64,000 bases of DNA from Pectobacterium atrosepticum (GTDB lineage Bacteria > Pseudomonadota > Gammaproteobacteria > Enterobacterales > Enterobacteriaceae), in the NCBI GenBank assembly GCA_019056595.1, contig CP036163.1, forward strand, positions 186,001 to 250,000. The letters run 5' to 3'. The notes beneath the pieces are model-generated. The model was not told the DNA's origin, did no database searches, and saw only the letters and a program-made list of their open reading frames with translations. Below, one piece after another: positions 18,473 to 28,446 of the stretch. Position 1 is the first letter of the stretch. Each line of letters begins with the position of its first letter. Both the position numbers and the translations under genes were made by a program.

Positions 18473-20488
18473 ATGAACAACTTAATCAGAATAACCGCCA
18501 TTGCAGGTTTACTGCTGGCGGGCTCTAGTTTTGCAAATGAAAACATTACGCGTGTTGAGCAGATCCCTCAGCTACATCAGGAGCCTCAACATGCTACCGT
18601 TAGCGACAGGGTGGCCTCACGTTTCCTGCGTTCGCATTATCGTCAGTTTATGTTGGATGCGCCGTTCTCCGAGAAAATTTTTAACCGCTACCTCAACATG
18701 TTGGACTACAGCCACAACGTGCTGTTGGCCTCTGATGTGGCGCAATTTTCCGGGCAAAAAGCCCAGTTGGGCGACGCGCTGAAATCTGGGCAACTGGATA
18801 TTCCGTACGCGTTGTACAATCTGGCGCAGAAACGCCGGTTTGAGCGTTTTCAATATGCACTGTCGCTGCTGGATAAACCGGTAGATTTGACGGGCAATGA
18901 CACGTTTGAACTCGATCGCAGCAAAGCTCCTTGGCCGCAGAACGCGGGCGAACTTAACCGCCTGTGGGATGCCAAGGTAAAATATGACTGGCTCAGCCTA
19001 AAGCTGACCGGTAAAGATGATAAAGACATCAAAGAGACGCTGACCAAGCGTTATCAGTTTGCGATTCGCCGTTTGGCGCAGAGCAACAGCGAAGATGTTT
19101 TCCAACTCGTCATGAACGCCTTTGCGCGTGAAATTGACCCGCATACTAGCTACCTGTCACCGCGTAACACCGAACAATTCAATACCGAAATGAGCCTGTC
19201 GCTCGAAGGGATTGGTGCGGTGCTGCAGATGGATGACGACTACACCATGATTAATTCCATGGTGCCAGGCGGTCCGGCAGCGAAGAGCAAAAACATTACC
19301 GTTGGTGACCGTGTGGTTGGCGTAGGCCAAAGCGGCAAACCGATGGTGGATGTTATCGGCTGGCGTCTGGATGATGTGGTCGCGCTGATCAAAGGGCCGA
19401 AAGGCAGTAAGGTGCGTCTGGAAATTCTGCCCGCAGGCAAAGGGACGAAAACCCGTATTATCACGCTGACGCGCGAACGTATTCGTCTTGAAGACCGTGC
19501 GGTTAAAATGTCTGTTAAGACGGTCGGTAAAGATAAAGTCGGCGTGTTGGATATCCCCGGCTTCTATGTCGGCCTGACGGATGACGTAAAAGTTCAGCTC
19601 CAGAAACTGGAAAAACAGAACGTCAGCAGTATCGTGATTGACTTACGGACTAACGGCGGCGGTGCGCTGACGGAAGCGGTAGGGCTTTCCGGTCTGTTTA
19701 TCCCAAGCGGCCCCGTGGTTCAGGTACGTGATAATAATGGCAAGGTGCGCGAAGACAGCGACACTGACGGCATTGTGTATTACAAAGGCCCGCTGGTGGT
19801 GCTGGTAGACCGCTTCAGTGCTTCCGCTTCCGAGATTTTCGCGGCGGCGATGCAGGATTATGGTCGTGCACTGATCGTGGGTGAGCCGACGTTTGGTAAA
19901 GGCACCGTACAGCAGTATCGCTCGCTGAATCGGATTTACGATCAGATGCTGCGCCCTGACTGGCCTGCGCTGGGTTCCGTGCAATACACGATTCAGAAGT
20001 TCTATCGCATTGACGGCGGCAGTACTCAGATGAAAGGCGTGACGCCTGACGTGATGATGCCAACGGGCACCGAGACGGTAGATACCGGCGAGAAGTTCGA
20101 AGATAACGCGTTACCGTGGGACAGCATCAAAGCGGCCAACTACATCAAGAGCGGCGATCTGAAAGCGCTGATTAGCAAACTGAATGAGCATCATCAGGAG
20201 CGTATCGCCAAAGATCCTGAGTTCCAGTTTGTTGCGCAGGACATTGCCCGCTACAACGCGATGAAGGATAAACGCAACCTCGTGTCGCTCAATCTTGCTC
20301 AGCGTGAGAAAGAGAATGACGACGATGAGGCGATGCGTCTGAATCGGATTAACGATCGACTGGCGAGAGAAGGTAAGAAACCGCTCAAATCGCTGGAAGA
20401 TTTGCCGAAAGATTATCAGGCTCCCGATCCTTATCTGGATGAAACGGTGAAAATCGCTAACGATTTGGCGCAAGACCAGAAAGAGTAA
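18473..20488 (+). CDS. prc: tail-specific periplasmic protease Prc (Tsp)
   Basis: Periplasmic serine-lysine protease that degrades SsrA-tagged and unfolded proteins and processes PBP3 and MepS, with NlpI as adaptor. A signal peptide (MNNLIRITAIAGLLLAGSSFA) supports the ATG at 18473 rather than the in-frame ATG at 18425, which lies inside proQ. A PDZ domain (about residues 240-330, SLEGIGAVLQMDDDYTMINSMVPGGPA) precedes the peptidase domain: FSASASE with catalytic Ser near 451 and Lys476 in GKGTVQQ. Length 671, about the usual. A strong terminator follows. Confidence 0.97.
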   Translation: MNNLIRITAIAGLLLAGSSFANENITRVEQIPQLHQEPQHATVSDRVASRFLRSHYRQFMLDAPFSEKIFNRYLNMLDYSHNVLLASDVAQFSGQKAQLGDALKSGQLDIPYALYNLAQKRRFERFQYALSLLDKPVDLTGNDTFELDRSKAPWPQNAGELNRLWDAKVKYDWLSLKLTGKDDKDIKETLTKRYQFAIRRLAQSNSEDVFQLVMNAFAREIDPHTSYLSPRNTEQFNTEMSLSLEGIGAVLQMDDDYTMINSMVPGGPAAKSKNITVGDRVVGVGQSGKPMVDVIGWRLDDVVALIKGPKGSKVRLEILPAGKGTKTRIITLTRERIRLEDRAVKMSVKTVGKDKVGVLDIPGFYVGLTDDVKVQLQKLEKQNVSSIVIDLRTNGGGALTEAVGLSGLFIPSGPVVQVRDNNGKVREDSDTDGIVYYKGPLVVLVDRFSASASEIFAAAMQDYGRALIVGEPTFGKGTVQQYRSLNRIYDQMLRPDWPALGSVQYTIQKFYRIDGGSTQMKGVTPDVMMPTGTETVDTGEKFEDNALPWDSIKAANYIKSGDLKALISKLNEHHQERIAKDPEFQFVAQDIARYNAMKDKRNLVSLNLAQREKENDDDEAMRLNRINDRLAREGKKPLKSLEDLPKDYQAPDPYLDETVKIANDLAQDQKE

Positions 20489-20525
20489 TACGCCACGTTG
20501 TTATGATCATCTTTTGACCGTCCTC

Positions 20526-20564
20526 AAGCGCCCTGTTGGTTTATCTGACAGGGCGCTTTGTTTT
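20526..20564 (+). terminator. rho-independent terminator of prc
   Basis: AAGCGCCCTGT and ACAGGGCGCTT form an 11-bp stem followed by TGTTTT. Confidence 0.88.
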
Positions 20565-20690
20565 ATACCCAATAGATTTCGAGTCGCAGGAAGGCGGCAA
20601 CCGCAGGAATCCCCAGGAACTTACTCAAGTAAGTGACTGGGGTGAGTAAGGGAAGCCAACACACCTGCAGCTTGAAAGATGACGGGTATA
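20564..20690. repeat. ERIC element (enterobacterial repetitive intergenic consensus), copy 1
   Basis: The 127-bp unit has inverted ends (TATACCC...GGGTATA) and a central inverted repeat holding AATCCCCAGGAACTTACT and AAGTAAGTGACTGGGGTGAG, which match the classical ERIC core. A second copy in the opposite orientation lies at 33693-33819. ERIC units are non-autonomous palindromic repeats found in intergenic, often transcribed, DNA. Confidence 0.9.
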
Positions 20691-20729
20691 GATATTGCAG
20701 GATGGTGGCGCTACTCCGCCAAGAGTGGA

Positions 20730-21596
20730 TTAACGAATCTTGGTAGGTGAACAGCCAAAACGGGTTTTAAATCGTTCGGAAAAACGAGCCGAGGATTTAT
20801 ACCCACAGGCCTCAGCCAGACGTTGCATATTCCATGACGTCGTCTGTACCAACATCATGGCGTGCTGCATTCGCGTCTCCAACAGTAGCAATTCAAAACG
20901 CGTTTGCTCAGCGGATAACCTCCGGCGTAGCGTGGCTTCGCTCATCGCCAGCAAACGGCCTGCAGACTGTGCGGTCCAGTGGCGTTCCGGTTCCTCACTG
21001 ATCAGCGCACGTAGCTGGGTGGAAACGCCAGGCTGTGGCGGTGCGCCAAAGCGATATCCGCGTTCTGATAGCACCAGCAGCATATCCATCAGCCGGAGTT
21101 CGAGACGTGATTCATTGAGCTCGTTGCCTGTAATCCCTTCAACCAAATACTGCAATGTGCTGGTGAGTGCGCTATCCAGCGTGAGGGTAGTGAAGGGTTG
21201 AGGATGATGCGCTGATGAGGATTCATCAGGATAGCGGAGATAAAAACGCGCCAGAAGCGTGGGTGAAAACGTCAGGAAGATTGATCGAAAAACGGAGTCA
21301 TAACCGCTGGGTATTTTCGTCAGATCGGCATTCGCATCAGGTGTAATCAGGCAAAGCTGAGACGGCGTGTCGACAGTCGTTGTTTTATTCTGTTCGATAA
21401 TGGTCAATTGACCCGAAAGAACCAGCAGAAGCGTGGCCTCATAAAAATGAAAACGCGTTGTTTGCTGTGGTGTGCGCAGGTGAGGCTGTGCCAATGCGCA
21501 CAGACCATACCGCTGTAGCGGCTGGCCTGATGGCAAACGCCAGTCCGCCTCTTCAATGAGAGACGGAGAAGCAGGGCGTAAAGCGGTCACGCTCAT
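20730..21596 (-). CDS. AraC-family transcriptional regulator
   Basis: A 288-residue regulator with an N-terminal sensor region (FHFYEATLLLVLSGQLTIIEQ, cupin-like) and a C-terminal pair of helix-turn-helix motifs: WTAQSAGRLLAMSEATLRRRLSAE and MQRLAEACGYKSSARFSERFKTRFGCSPTKIR, the AraC signature. The ligand is unknown; the sensor half looks like regulators of the AraC_N/ExsA type. Its ATG overlaps the stop of the upstream PEBP-family gene by 4 bp, so they form a two-gene operon. Confidence 0.9.
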   Translation of the reverse strand: MSVTALRPASPSLIEEADWRLPSGQPLQRYGLCALAQPHLRTPQQTTRFHFYEATLLLVLSGQLTIIEQNKTTTVDTPSQLCLITPDANADLTKIPSGYDSVFRSIFLTFSPTLLARFYLRYPDESSSAHHPQPFTTLTLDSALTSTLQYLVEGITGNELNESRLELRLMDMLLVLSERGYRFGAPPQPGVSTQLRALISEEPERHWTAQSAGRLLAMSEATLRRRLSAEQTRFELLLLETRMQHAMMLVQTTSWNMQRLAEACGYKSSARFSERFKTRFGCSPTKIR

Positions 21597-22225
21597 AACA
21601 ATTGAGGATTCAGCGTATACAGTCCGGTAAGTTTCGCTTCTGCCAATACTGGCGCGTTAGCCAGCGCGGCATGGACATTCGCCCCGTTAATCTCACCCTC
21701 TATCGCTAAAGACGGCGTCGCGAGAGCGTACAGTGTGAAAATGTAGTGATGGACGAGCGCATCGTTCCACGGCGGGCACGGGCCATCATAGCCATAGTAG
21801 GTGCCTTTCATCTGTTCGTCGGTGGCGAACCAAACGGTGTAATCGTTGACGCCGTGTCGGAGCTCTGTTGGGGCATCTGGACCTGCTTTTCCGCGCGGAG
21901 TAATGCTATCGGAATGCGAAGCGGCGGCGATCTCGCTGACGCTGGCTGGAATATCCAGCAACAGCCAATGGTAGAAATCAACACGGGGCAGAGAGGCGCT
22001 AACCTCGCGGCCTTCCTGATTCACATCATCACCGCGGCTGGGTACATCTGGGTCGTGACAGATCAACACGAAAGACTGTGTCCCTTCGGGAGCGCCGTGC
22101 CAGGCAAGGTGGGGATTGTGGTTAGAGGACAGCGAAATGTGATTGGTTGCATCCGGAATGGCAAAAGCAAATTCGCCTGGGATATTTTCGCCGTCCTGAA
22201 AACTATGGCTGGAGAGGTGTAGCAT
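21593..22225 (-). CDS. YbhB/YbcL family PEBP (Raf-kinase-inhibitor-like) protein
   Basis: Phosphatidylethanolamine-binding-protein fold, 210 residues, without signal peptide. Family motifs are visible: HLAWHGAPEGTQSFVLICHDPDVP, FYHWLLLDIP and YYGYDGPCPPWNDALVHHYIFTLYAL. Bacterial members bind anionic ligands in a shallow pocket; their roles are mostly unknown. The DPD and GPCPPW elements that line the pocket are intact. It is cotranscribed with the AraC regulator (4-bp overlap), which may therefore control this gene or respond to its ligand; that is inference. Confidence 0.9.
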   Translation of the reverse strand: MLHLSSHSFQDGENIPGEFAFAIPDATNHISLSSNHNPHLAWHGAPEGTQSFVLICHDPDVPSRGDDVNQEGREVSASLPRVDFYHWLLLDIPASVSEIAAASHSDSITPRGKAGPDAPTELRHGVNDYTVWFATDEQMKGTYYGYDGPCPPWNDALVHHYIFTLYALATPSLAIEGEINGANVHAALANAPVLAEAKLTGLYTLNPQLL

Positions 22226-22692
22226 GGTGGTGATCCTTATCGTAATCCTTATGAGTGTTGGATCATTATAGAAGAAGCTGCGCGTAATTATTTTCCTAAT
22301 ACCGTCAGGATAATGCTTTTAGCTGTCAATATGATGGTTTTAGGTGCGAAAACTTGCCAGGTGATGTTAAAGAAATGACGTCAGATAGGGACAAACAGGG
22401 GGCTGACAAAACCCGTCGAGCGGTCATACGGATACGCTAAACGAGCGTTCAAGCCGCCTGTACACGTTAGCGCATGAACTACGTCACTTATCACTGTGAG
22501 TGTCAGACAACCCTGAAAAACAGGAAGGAGTCTGACCCGTCACTGTGCGAAATGCGGCAACGAAAGAAGATGGGCATGAAAAACCCAGTTTATAGGCCAC
22601 ATGTTTGACTGGCATACCGTTAGAAAGCAGGTCCATGGACACAAAAATCCGCGCCCGCTGCTTCCAGATACGAAAACTGCATCCGGTATCCG
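22226..22692. other. 467-bp region without a supported intact gene
   Basis: The left part is the promoter region of the leftward PEBP gene. The right part (about 22380-22690) has no long ORF; it contains a 42-codon ORF (MNYVTYHCECQTT...) that I do not recognise. The last ~50 bp hold short blocks (CTGCTT, GATA, ACTGCATCC) that might be the decayed start of the MFS gene downstream. No insertion-sequence ends are recognisable. Confidence 0.4.
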
Positions 22693-23793
22693 ATGCTAAA
22701 AGAAAATTTCACGCTGTCATACGCACAAATCGGCATGATTGCGCTGGTTTACCAAATCACGGCCTCCCTTCTTCAACCCTGGGTTGGTTTATATACTGAC
22801 AAACGTCCTAAACCCTATCTTTTACCGGCAGGGATGGTTGTTACGTTTCTGGGTATCGGCTTGTTGGCAATAGCTGACAGCTTTACCTTGTTACTCATCT
22901 CTGCGGCGTTAGTTGGTGTGGGTTCATCCACATTTCACCCTGAGGCTTCACGGGTTGCCCGAATGGCTTCCGGTGGGAAGTTTGGCACAGCTCAGTCAGT
23001 TTTTCAGGTTGGGGGAAATGCTGGCACCGCATTCGGTCCTTTGATCGCCGCACTATTGATACTTCCCCACGGGCAAATGTCAGTCGCGTGGTTGATGATC
23101 ATTGCGCTCATTGCCATCGTTATTTTGACTCGCATAAGCCGTTGGACTATCGCTCACGGACATGCGCAGAGCAAAAAACACGATAGCCTCAGTGGTGAAA
23201 AGTTACCCCGAGACAAAGTCATTCTTGCCGTTGCGATTGTCAGTATTTTGATGCTGACGAAGTTCACCTATATCGCCTCCATCAGCAATTACTATACATT
23301 TTACCTGATTCAACGCTTTGATATTACCTTACGCGACGCACAGTTCTGCCTGTTTGCTTTCCTTGCAGCCGTAGCTATTGGAACGTTTGCGGGTGGACCG
23401 GTTGGCGATCGTATTGGTCGCAAGGCGGTGATCTGGATATCATTTTTAGGGGTTATTCCGTTCGCTCCGATCCTGCCGCATGCAAATTTTTTCTGGACCG
23501 TCACGCTAACACTCATCATTGGTTTTGTACTGTCTTCTGCGTTTGCTGCACTTGTGGTATACGCACAAGAAGTTGTGCCAGGAAGAACGGGCGTGGTGGC
23601 TGGAATTATGTTCGGCACCATGTTTGGTGTGGGCGGAATTGCCGCCGCCGGTTTAGGTAAGTTGGCAGATATCTATGGAATTGTGTCTGTTTATGATGCC
23701 TGTGGTTATCTTCCGTTGCTTGGACTAGCCACTTTGTTGATGCCGGATTCGCGCAAAAAATCAAAATCGCTGCCGCTGAACAATCTGTCTTGA
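22693..23793 (+). CDS. MFS transporter, fosmidomycin-resistance (Fsr) type, N-terminally truncated
   Basis: Major-facilitator drug exporter resembling E. coli Fsr: YPMLKENFTLSYAQIGMIALVYQITASLLQP, GVGSSTFHPEASRVARMASGG and AQSVFQVGGNAGTAFGPL align closely. It is 366 residues against about 400 and lacks the first membrane helix with the family's SHLLND segment. In-frame codons Tyr-Pro just before the ATG match the family, but the frame then loses similarity and meets a TAG at 22621. No Shine-Dalgarno precedes ATG 22693. It may be a recent pseudogene or an 11-helix variant; I favour decay. Confidence 0.7.
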   Translation: MLKENFTLSYAQIGMIALVYQITASLLQPWVGLYTDKRPKPYLLPAGMVVTFLGIGLLAIADSFTLLLISAALVGVGSSTFHPEASRVARMASGGKFGTAQSVFQVGGNAGTAFGPLIAALLILPHGQMSVAWLMIIALIAIVILTRISRWTIAHGHAQSKKHDSLSGEKLPRDKVILAVAIVSILMLTKFTYIASISNYYTFYLIQRFDITLRDAQFCLFAFLAAVAIGTFAGGPVGDRIGRKAVIWISFLGVIPFAPILPHANFFWTVTLTLIIGFVLSSAFAALVVYAQEVVPGRTGVVAGIMFGTMFGVGGIAAAGLGKLADIYGIVSVYDACGYLPLLGLATLLMPDSRKKSKSLPLNNLS

Positions 23794-23975
23794 TATTTAT
23801 AAGTCATTTATTGTAAGGGTGATTCGCTTTTGCATGACTGGTGAGTGCATCAGTGTTGTTAGATCTGTCACTATTTCATCACAGAAAGTCTTTGCGTTGT
23901 TTCTACCCAAAGTCACAGATAGCCAATACTTAGGATATTTGTTAAGACATTTCACCCAACAAAAAGGGGCACAAT

Positions 23976-24512
23976 ATGTTTTTCAGTCAGTATGATTCTC
24001 CAATGGGGGAAATTACGATAGCCGCCGATGGGAAAAACTTGACCGGACTCTGGTTTGTCGGTCAAAAATATTATGCCCAGTCCCTTCAAGTCGAACTGTC
24101 GATAGGCTCCGAACTTCCGCTTTTTTCTGCCATTAGACGATGGTTAGATGCTTATTTCTCTGGCCATAACCCTTCCCTCGATGCTCTGCCATTGGCACCA
24201 AGCGGCAGTGATTTTCGACTGGCTGTTTGGCAACGATTATGTCAGATCCCGTATGGTGAATATGTTACATACGGAACCGTAGCCAAAGATGTTGCGGCTG
24301 TTATGGGTAAAACCAGCATGTCAGCGCAGGCTACCGGTGGGGCGGTTGGTCACAACCCAATATCTATTATCATTCCTTGCCACCGGGTCATAGGCACCAA
24401 TAACAGCTTGACCGGGTATGCTGGAGGTATCGCAAAAAAAATTCAGCTACTTGAACTAGAAGGTGTTAACACCGTGAATATGAGCGTCCCTATCAAAGGG
24501 ACGGCTTTATGA
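23976..24512 (+). CDS. ogt: methylated-DNA--protein-cysteine methyltransferase
   Basis: DNA repair protein that transfers the alkyl group from O6-alkylguanine to its own cysteine and is inactivated. The 178 residues hold the N-terminal domain and the C-terminal methyltransferase domain: FRLAVWQRLCQIPYGEYVTYGTVA (DNA-binding helix-turn-helix), GGAVGHNPISIIIPCHRVIG with acceptor Cys135 in PCHRV, and LTGYAGGIAKKIQLLELE. Ogt-type length and architecture. It stands alone, with a ~180-bp promoter region upstream. The symbol is by family; an Ada C-terminal homologue is the alternative. Confidence 0.85.
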   Translation: MFFSQYDSPMGEITIAADGKNLTGLWFVGQKYYAQSLQVELSIGSELPLFSAIRRWLDAYFSGHNPSLDALPLAPSGSDFRLAVWQRLCQIPYGEYVTYGTVAKDVAAVMGKTSMSAQATGGAVGHNPISIIIPCHRVIGTNNSLTGYAGGIAKKIQLLELEGVNTVNMSVPIKGTAL

Positions 24513-24579
24513 TAATAATCGTCTCTAGCCGATCGGATAAAGAAGCAGCATTGCTATCGCGTGACACGGTATCTCGCGA

Positions 24580-25623
24580 TTAACGCCCGGCTTTTAGCTG
24601 CTGAAAATAGGTTTCATACAACGTGCTGGCGCTGCCAACGTCGTTCTGCCATTCGCCTTTGGCGATGGTTTCATCATCTGGGTACAGTGTTTTGTCACTT
24701 GAAACCTCCGGTGGCAGTAATTTTTTCGCCGCCAGATTCGGCGTCGGATAGCCGATGGTTTCTGCAACCTGCGCTGCCACTTCTGGGCGCAGTAGGAAGT
24801 CGATCAGCTTCATCGCACCGTCAACGTTTTTGGCGTTGGCCGGAATAGCCAGGCTGTCCATCCAGAAGATACCGCCTTCTTTTGGCCAGATGACATCCAG
24901 CGGTGTGCCGGCCTGACGTGCCACGTAGGCAGAACCGTTCCACACCATACCCAGATTAACCTCACCCTCAATGAACGGGTTACCAGGGTTATCCGAATTG
25001 AACGTCAGCACGTTCGGCATCAAGGTTTGTAGCGCTTTATAGGCCGCCTCAATCTCTTTGGGGTCGGTGGTGTTCGCTGAGTAACCCAACTTACGCAGGG
25101 CAATTTGGAACACTTCACGTGCATCGTCCGTCAGCAGGAGACTGTCTTTGTATTTCTTGTCCCACAGATTGGCCCAACCGGTGACGCTAGCAGGGTCAAT
25201 CACTTCATGATTAATGCCAATCGCCGTTGCGCCCCAGATATAGGGAATCGAGTAATCGTTGTTCGGATCGAAAGATTTGTGCAGCAGGTTCGGATCGAGA
25301 TTATGGAAGTTGCTGAGCTTGCTGGTATCAATCTTTTGCAGCATGCCTTCTTTGCTCATCTTGGAGATGAAATAGGTCGACGGCACGACTAAATCGTAGG
25401 CACTGTCTTTATAGGTTTTCAGCTTGGCGTACATGCTCTCGTTGGATTCATAGGTGGAGTAAATCACCTTGATTCCCGTTTCTTTAGTGAACTGCTCCAA
25501 CAGGCCCGGCGGCACGTATTCGGTCCAGTTATAGAAATAGAGCGTTTTCCCGTCGTTGGCATTGGCGGTACTGATACCAAACATCATCGCGCAGGCTGCC
25601 AGTAGGTGTGGCCACTTTTTCAT
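24580..25623 (-). CDS. potD: spermidine/putrescine ABC transporter, substrate-binding protein
   Basis: Periplasmic polyamine-binding protein for the PotABC importer. Signal peptide MKKWPHLLAACAMMFGISTANA, then TLYFYNWTEYVPPGLLEQFTKETGIKV; polyamine-pocket aromatic and acidic residues such as YNWTEY, YDLVVPSTYF and MVWNGSAYV are present. 347 residues against 348 in E. coli. It is last in the leftward potABCD operon, 90 bp after potC. Confidence 0.96.
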   Translation of the reverse strand: MKKWPHLLAACAMMFGISTANANDGKTLYFYNWTEYVPPGLLEQFTKETGIKVIYSTYESNESMYAKLKTYKDSAYDLVVPSTYFISKMSKEGMLQKIDTSKLSNFHNLDPNLLHKSFDPNNDYSIPYIWGATAIGINHEVIDPASVTGWANLWDKKYKDSLLLTDDAREVFQIALRKLGYSANTTDPKEIEAAYKALQTLMPNVLTFNSDNPGNPFIEGEVNLGMVWNGSAYVARQAGTPLDVIWPKEGGIFWMDSLAIPANAKNVDGAMKLIDFLLRPEVAAQVAETIGYPTPNLAAKKLLPPEVSSDKTLYPDDETIAKGEWQNDVGSASTLYETYFQQLKAGR

Positions 25624-25713
25624 TATGTTTACCTCCTTATTAGTCCCAAAGAAAATACCTGCCTGATGCCGACAGGTATGAAAATAACGGTATTTATCGT
25701 GCGAGCTGCAATC

Positions 25714-26490
25714 TTATTTTCCGGTGCGGTCGCGTAAAATTAGCTGGCTACTGAGCACCAACACGAGCGACAGAATCAGCAGGATCGTCGCCAGCGCATT
25801 GACTTCCGGAGATACGCCGACCTTTACCATCGAGTAAATCTTCAAGGGCAGAATTTCATACGCGGGCCCGGTGACAAACGAAGAAACCACCACGTCATCC
25901 ATCGACAGCGTAAAGCTGAGCAACCAACTGGCCGCTACCGCTGGCATCGCCAGTGGCAGAATGATCTTGCGCAGAATAATCACTTCGCTGGCACCCAAAT
26001 CGCGCGCGGCTTCCAGCATCCGTACGTCAAACCCTTTCAGACGCGAGTAGACGGTCACCACCACAAACGGCAGGCAGAACGTGATGTGGGAAAACAGCAG
26101 CGACCAGAACCCGAGCGATATGCCCAGCAGCATGAAGAGCACCAGCAGGGAGATTGCCATCACGATATCCGGCGACATCATCACCACGAACAGCATGCCG
26201 CCGACAAAAGGCTTGCCGCGAAAGCGGTAGCGATACAGTGCGACAGCCGTCAGGGAGCCAATCAGCGTGGCAAACGTCGCGGAAAACACAGCCATCGTCA
26301 GCGAGTGCTGTGCGGCCTGAAGCAAGCTGTCGTTATTCATCAACAGCCGATACCAATCCAGCGTAAATCCTTGCCAATTGATACCGAAACGCGCCTGATT
26401 AAACGAATTCACGATCAGAATAATGATCGGAATGTACAGGTAAGCGTAAATGATGGACATAAATCCACCGCGGATTAAGCGTCCAGTCAT
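25714..26490 (-). CDS. potC: spermidine/putrescine ABC transporter permease PotC
   Basis: One of two inner-membrane permeases of the polyamine importer. 258 residues with six predicted helices and the EAA loop ([26 protein letters not shown]) that contacts the ATPase. The ATG overlaps the end of potB by 4 bp, a translationally coupled arrangement. Similarity to E. coli PotC is high, with Asn-rich periplasmic loop NSFNQARFGINWQGFTLDWY. Confidence 0.95.
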   Translation of the reverse strand: MTGRLIRGGFMSIIYAYLYIPIIILIVNSFNQARFGINWQGFTLDWYRLLMNNDSLLQAAQHSLTMAVFSATFATLIGSLTAVALYRYRFRGKPFVGGMLFVVMMSPDIVMAISLLVLFMLLGISLGFWSLLFSHITFCLPFVVVTVYSRLKGFDVRMLEAARDLGASEVIILRKIILPLAMPAVAASWLLSFTLSMDDVVVSSFVTGPAYEILPLKIYSMVKVGVSPEVNALATILLILSLVLVLSSQLILRDRTGK

Positions 26491-27347
26491 TCCAGCTCTC
26501 CCTTTTTATTCAGCAGGCGGGCCGTGCGGTAGTAGATAAACAGCAGTATACCCATGACCAACGTCAGGCAGATGCTGGTGGCGGCACCAAACGGCCAATC
26601 GCGGATATTAAGAAACTGGCTTTTGATGACGTTACCGATCAGCAAATTCTTGGCACCGCCCATCAGGTCGGCCACGAAGAACAGCCCCATTGCGGGCAGC
26701 AGCACCAGTAGACATCCAGCGATAATCCCCGGCATGGTCAGCGGGATCACCACACGAATAAAGGTTTGCCATTTATTGGCACCCAGATCGCGGGCGGCTT
26801 CAAGGTAGGCTTTATCGAGCTTTTCAATACTGGAGTAGAGTGGCAGCACCATGAAAGGCAGCAGGATATAAATCAGACCGAGAATCACTGCCTCTGAGGT
26901 GTACATAATCCGCAACGGCGTATCGATAAGGCCGATCCAGAGCAGGAATTCATTCAGATGGCCGCGTGTACTGAGGAAAATTTTCAGCCCGTAAATGCGG
27001 ATCAGTGAGTTAGTCCAAAACGGCACAATCAGCAGAAACAGCATCAGTGGCTGAATTTTTTTCGGTAAGCGCGCCAGAATAAAGGCAAACGGATAGCCTA
27101 GCAGCAGACAGCAGAGCGTGGCGATAACGGCCATATTCAGCGAATGCAGTAGGACTGAAGCATAAAGTGGATCGGCCAGTCGCGTATAGTTTTCGAGCGT
27201 AAAGACCAGACTGACGAAATGGGTGTCATCGCGCGTCAGAAAACTGGTTCCGATGATCATCAGATTGGGCAGGAAAACAAACAACACCAGCCAGGCAACG
27301 ATGAGTGTGATAATGATATTTTGAAAGCGTTTACGCGACGTCTTCAT
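26487..27347 (-). CDS. potB: spermidine/putrescine ABC transporter permease PotB
   Basis: Second permease of the polyamine importer. 286 residues with six helices and the EAA loop [26 protein letters not shown]. Its start overlaps potA by 17 bp and its end overlaps potC by 4 bp. The substrate-side segment [17 protein letters not shown] is typical of PotB. Confidence 0.95.
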   Translation of the reverse strand: MKTSRKRFQNIIITLIVAWLVLFVFLPNLMIIGTSFLTRDDTHFVSLVFTLENYTRLADPLYASVLLHSLNMAVIATLCCLLLGYPFAFILARLPKKIQPLMLFLLIVPFWTNSLIRIYGLKIFLSTRGHLNEFLLWIGLIDTPLRIMYTSEAVILGLIYILLPFMVLPLYSSIEKLDKAYLEAARDLGANKWQTFIRVVIPLTMPGIIAGCLLVLLPAMGLFFVADLMGGAKNLLIGNVIKSQFLNIRDWPFGAATSICLTLVMGILLFIYYRTARLLNKKGELE

Positions 27348-28446
27348 CGTGCAGGACTACCTCCCAACTTTCCACCCAGGTAACGTCCACTTTCTGGTTG
27401 AGTGAATGATCGAAGTCGGGATCGTCTTCGTTAAAGAACTCGCTGACCATGACCATTTTGCCGTTTTCCAACTCGATATTGGATTCCAGCGTCATACCTT
27501 TATAGTTGCGCTCGCGCACGTAGCCAACCATCCCTTCTGCCTGCATGCCATCGCCAAGCTCTTCAACGCGTAAATCTTCCGGCCGCAGCAGCACGTTGAG
27601 GTGTTGGCCGATGTTGACCAAAAAGCTGACGGTGATAACACATTCGTGGCCTTCGACCAGAGCGCGCACTCGCTGTGCGTCCAACTGTTCCAGTACGATG
27701 GCATCAAAAATATTGATTTCACCGATAAAACTGGCGACGAATAGATTTTTCGGTTCTTCGTAGATTTCACGCGGCGTGCCGTCTTGCTCGATGCGGCCAT
27801 CACGCATCACCACGATGCGGTCGGACATGGTCAGGGCTTCTTCCTGATCGTGCGTGACGAAAATAAAGGTAATGCCCAGCTTACGTTGCAGCGCTTTCAA
27901 CTCGTTCTGCATCTGTTTACGCAGCTTATAATCGAGTGCGGACAGAGACTCATCCAGCAGCAGAACCTTTGGCTGGTTGACGACGGCGCGGGCGATAGCG
28001 ACGCGTTGTTGCTGGCCGCCGGATAATTGGTGTGGGCGCCGTTGCGCCAGCTCGTCCAACTGCACCATTTTTAGCGCTTCAATCACGCGCGGAGTCATTT
28101 CTGCGGCGGGTGTTTTCTGCATACGCAGACCAAATGCTACGTTTTCAAACACGCTGAGATGAGGGAACAATGCGTAACTTTGGAATACGGTATTAACGTG
28201 CCGCTGCTCGGCGGGCTGGTGGGTAATATCCTGCTTTTCCAGCATGATATTGCCGCTATCGACTGTTTCCAGACCGGCAATCAGACGCAGTACGGTGGTT
28301 TTTCCGCAGCCGGATGGCCCGAGGATCGTCAGGAACTCACCGTTATTAATAGTGAGATTAAAATGCGAAATGATGTCTTTGCCATCAAAGCCTTTATGGA
28401 CGTTGAGCAATTCAACGACCGGCACAGTCAGGGAGTTTTCTTTCAT
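27331..28446 (-). CDS. potA: spermidine/putrescine ABC transporter ATP-binding protein PotA
   Basis: ATPase that drives polyamine import. Walker [11 protein letters not shown]-loop FQSYALFPH, signature [14 protein letters not shown], Walker [13 protein letters not shown] and the switch histidine in [11 protein letters not shown] are all intact; the C-terminal third is the TOBE regulatory domain. I start at ATG 28446 ([20 protein letters not shown]), giving 371 residues; the 24 extra codons of the open frame lie in the promoter region. First gene of the operon, divergent from pepT. Confidence 0.95.
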   Translation of the reverse strand: MKENSLTVPVVELLNVHKGFDGKDIISHFNLTINNGEFLTILGPSGCGKTTVLRLIAGLETVDSGNIMLEKQDITHQPAEQRHVNTVFQSYALFPHLSVFENVAFGLRMQKTPAAEMTPRVIEALKMVQLDELAQRRPHQLSGGQQQRVAIARAVVNQPKVLLLDESLSALDYKLRKQMQNELKALQRKLGITFIFVTHDQEEALTMSDRIVVMRDGRIEQDGTPREIYEEPKNLFVASFIGEINIFDAIVLEQLDAQRVRALVEGHECVITVSFLVNIGQHLNVLLRPEDLRVEELGDGMQAEGMVGYVRERNYKGMTLESNIELENGKMVMVSEFFNEDDPDFDHSLNQKVDVTWVESWEVVLHDEDVA

